Of a stretch of 64,000 nt of DNA, positions 62,336-64,000 are shown piece by piece. The notes under the pieces are model-generated. The model saw only the letters and a program-made list of their open reading frames with translations, was not told the origin of the DNA and searched no databases. Both the position numbers and the translations under genes were made by a program. The stretch's first letter is position 1. Every line of letters starts with the position of its first letter. This DNA is from Rhinopithecus roxellana (Eukaryota > Chordata > Mammalia > Primates > Cercopithecidae), in NCBI RefSeq assembly GCF_007565055.1, contig NC_044554.1, positions 14,733,921 to 14,797,920 of the forward strand, given 5' to 3'.

Positions 62336-62771
62336 TGTATTATCCTCTTAAAGAAAACAGCCCAGTGAAAAACTCAAGAACTTTAATAAAAGTTGTTACA
62401 TTAAATAAGTTTAACACCAACTTATTTTCCAAATGTTTCCTGGCAAGACTACACGTGATTTTTGTGTGAAGGCTATAGGCTTTCACATCAAATAACCATT
62501 TCAAAATGAATAGCCATTTAATCCCATTCACTATTTTACTGAAGAATATGTTTCTTTCTGTCTTTTTATTTAAAAAATTGCAAACTGAAAAAGGCCAATG
62601 AAAAGCTGAATTTATATTAAATCTCTTCACTTTACAATATTCAAACATGAGATATCATTCTGCCTGTTAAAATGTATATTGTAAAAACTGGTATTTAGTT
62701 TCAAAGTGGAGAAAAAAGTTACCTTATGAATTTTCAGGACTATTTATAGTGTTTTCCAAACTTGAATATGA

Positions 62772-63060
<289 letters not shown>

Positions 63061-63070
63061 TGAATCTTTT

Positions 63071-64000
63071 TTAAGGAAAAAAAAAGAACAAAAAACAAAA
63101 ACTAAAAAACCTTGGTGGACCTACTATAATGACTTGCTATGTTATTATTTTAATGTTTCTTAAATGGACAGGATAAATACTAAAAGCATAACATTTAATT
63201 TAATCAGTTTTCAGTCATGGCAGCATGAAGAAATTAGTGTATCTTCTCCTCCAAAACAAGTAAAACTGAATAAAATTGTCAAAATATTCATTTCAGGGCT
63301 CTGAAGACTGGCTATAGGCAAACAATGAATTGAGAGGTGTTTATTCATGAAGAACTGCTGGAGTTTAGGTAAGAAAAGTGAGAGTTTGTGACCTTTGTGG
63401 GGTGCCACCCTTCTTATCCACCCCCAGCTCAATCAGCACATTAGTTTTAGTGTGACGGGGCAGCAGTGAAAACTAGCAGCTTCTTCCAGAAAAGGAAGAC
63501 TTGATTTTAAGTATAGGGCCAGAAGAACATGATATATGCCAAAAAATACGATCACTGAAAGTAGCAAGCTCAATAGAAAATGAGTATGGAAAACCCGCAG
63601 TTCTGCTAGCTTGAGGTCACAGTTGGTAGCAGGACTAGTCCAGAATTTAATGAAGCTACCCAGGAAATTAGACAACTGTACAAAAGCTAAATAAGCTCTC
63701 CACACAACTCTAGCCAACCCTGGAATGACATGCATATTCAGAGGAGACAAAAGAGCATTTCTTGGCAAAAAGTAGAAGCTGAGAAAAAGTTGAGAAATGG
63801 CTGAATCTATTGTCAGAGGATGGAGTTCTTACAGGTTTAGTGTATTTGTGTATGATCTCTGCCCAAATCATTGCCTGACCACTAAGATCTGCAGACTCAG
63901 GGATAACCTTTAGAAACCCAGGATAAAAAATAAAAATAAGAATAACTTTTAAAAACTTGTGCACAGACATCGGCATCCATGCACCATAGGAAGACAGATT
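63071..64000. other. Upstream flank, nothing recognised
   Basis: AT-rich sequence; open frames on the minus strand (63211-63976) are short and have no recognisable domains. No gene evidence was seen. Confidence 0.5.

Overview
The window is nuclear DNA from a catarrhine primate. It has one protein-coding exon in a dense background of Alu, L1, L2, MIR, hAT and LTR elements. The exon (minus strand, 56615-57047) is the first coding exon of LHFPL3, a tetraspan membrane protein of the LHFPL family. Two young AluY copies (29827-30148 and 14263-14460) carry variants I associate with Old World monkey AluY subfamilies, so a cercopithecid such as a macaque or baboon is the best guess. This was judged from memory, not by alignment.

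Layout: LHFPL3 is transcribed right to left. Positions 1-56614 are therefore intron 1, and the donor site at 56614-56613 is visible. The exon lies in a GC-rich, CpG-dense island of roughly 56260-57480 that should hold the promoter. From about 57.5 to 64 kb is upstream flank with little recognisable content apart from one old repeat and one Alu. Intron 1 starts with the 3' end of an L1 cut by the window edge. It then carries an unassigned solo LTR (about 5560-5909), a 6.35-kb class I endogenous retrovirus (6180-12529), and a long series of Alu insertions, many with clear target-site duplications. It also holds nested L1/L1, Alu/MIR, Alu/L2 and hAT/L2 arrangements, simple repeats and two polypurine tracts. 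No second exon, RNA gene or other intact gene was found.

The provirus is the most unusual object. Two LTRs differ by about 18 substitutions over about 450 bp (my manual count). They flank a tRNA-Glu-type primer site, a leader with three 116-bp tandem units, a gag N-terminal remnant, an AluY, and then coding remnants in non-canonical order: integrase C-terminus, a first env piece, RT/RNase H, and a second, less decayed env of a different lineage. It looks like a mosaic, defective provirus with no intact coding capacity. I see no evidence of a new cellular or defence system in this window.
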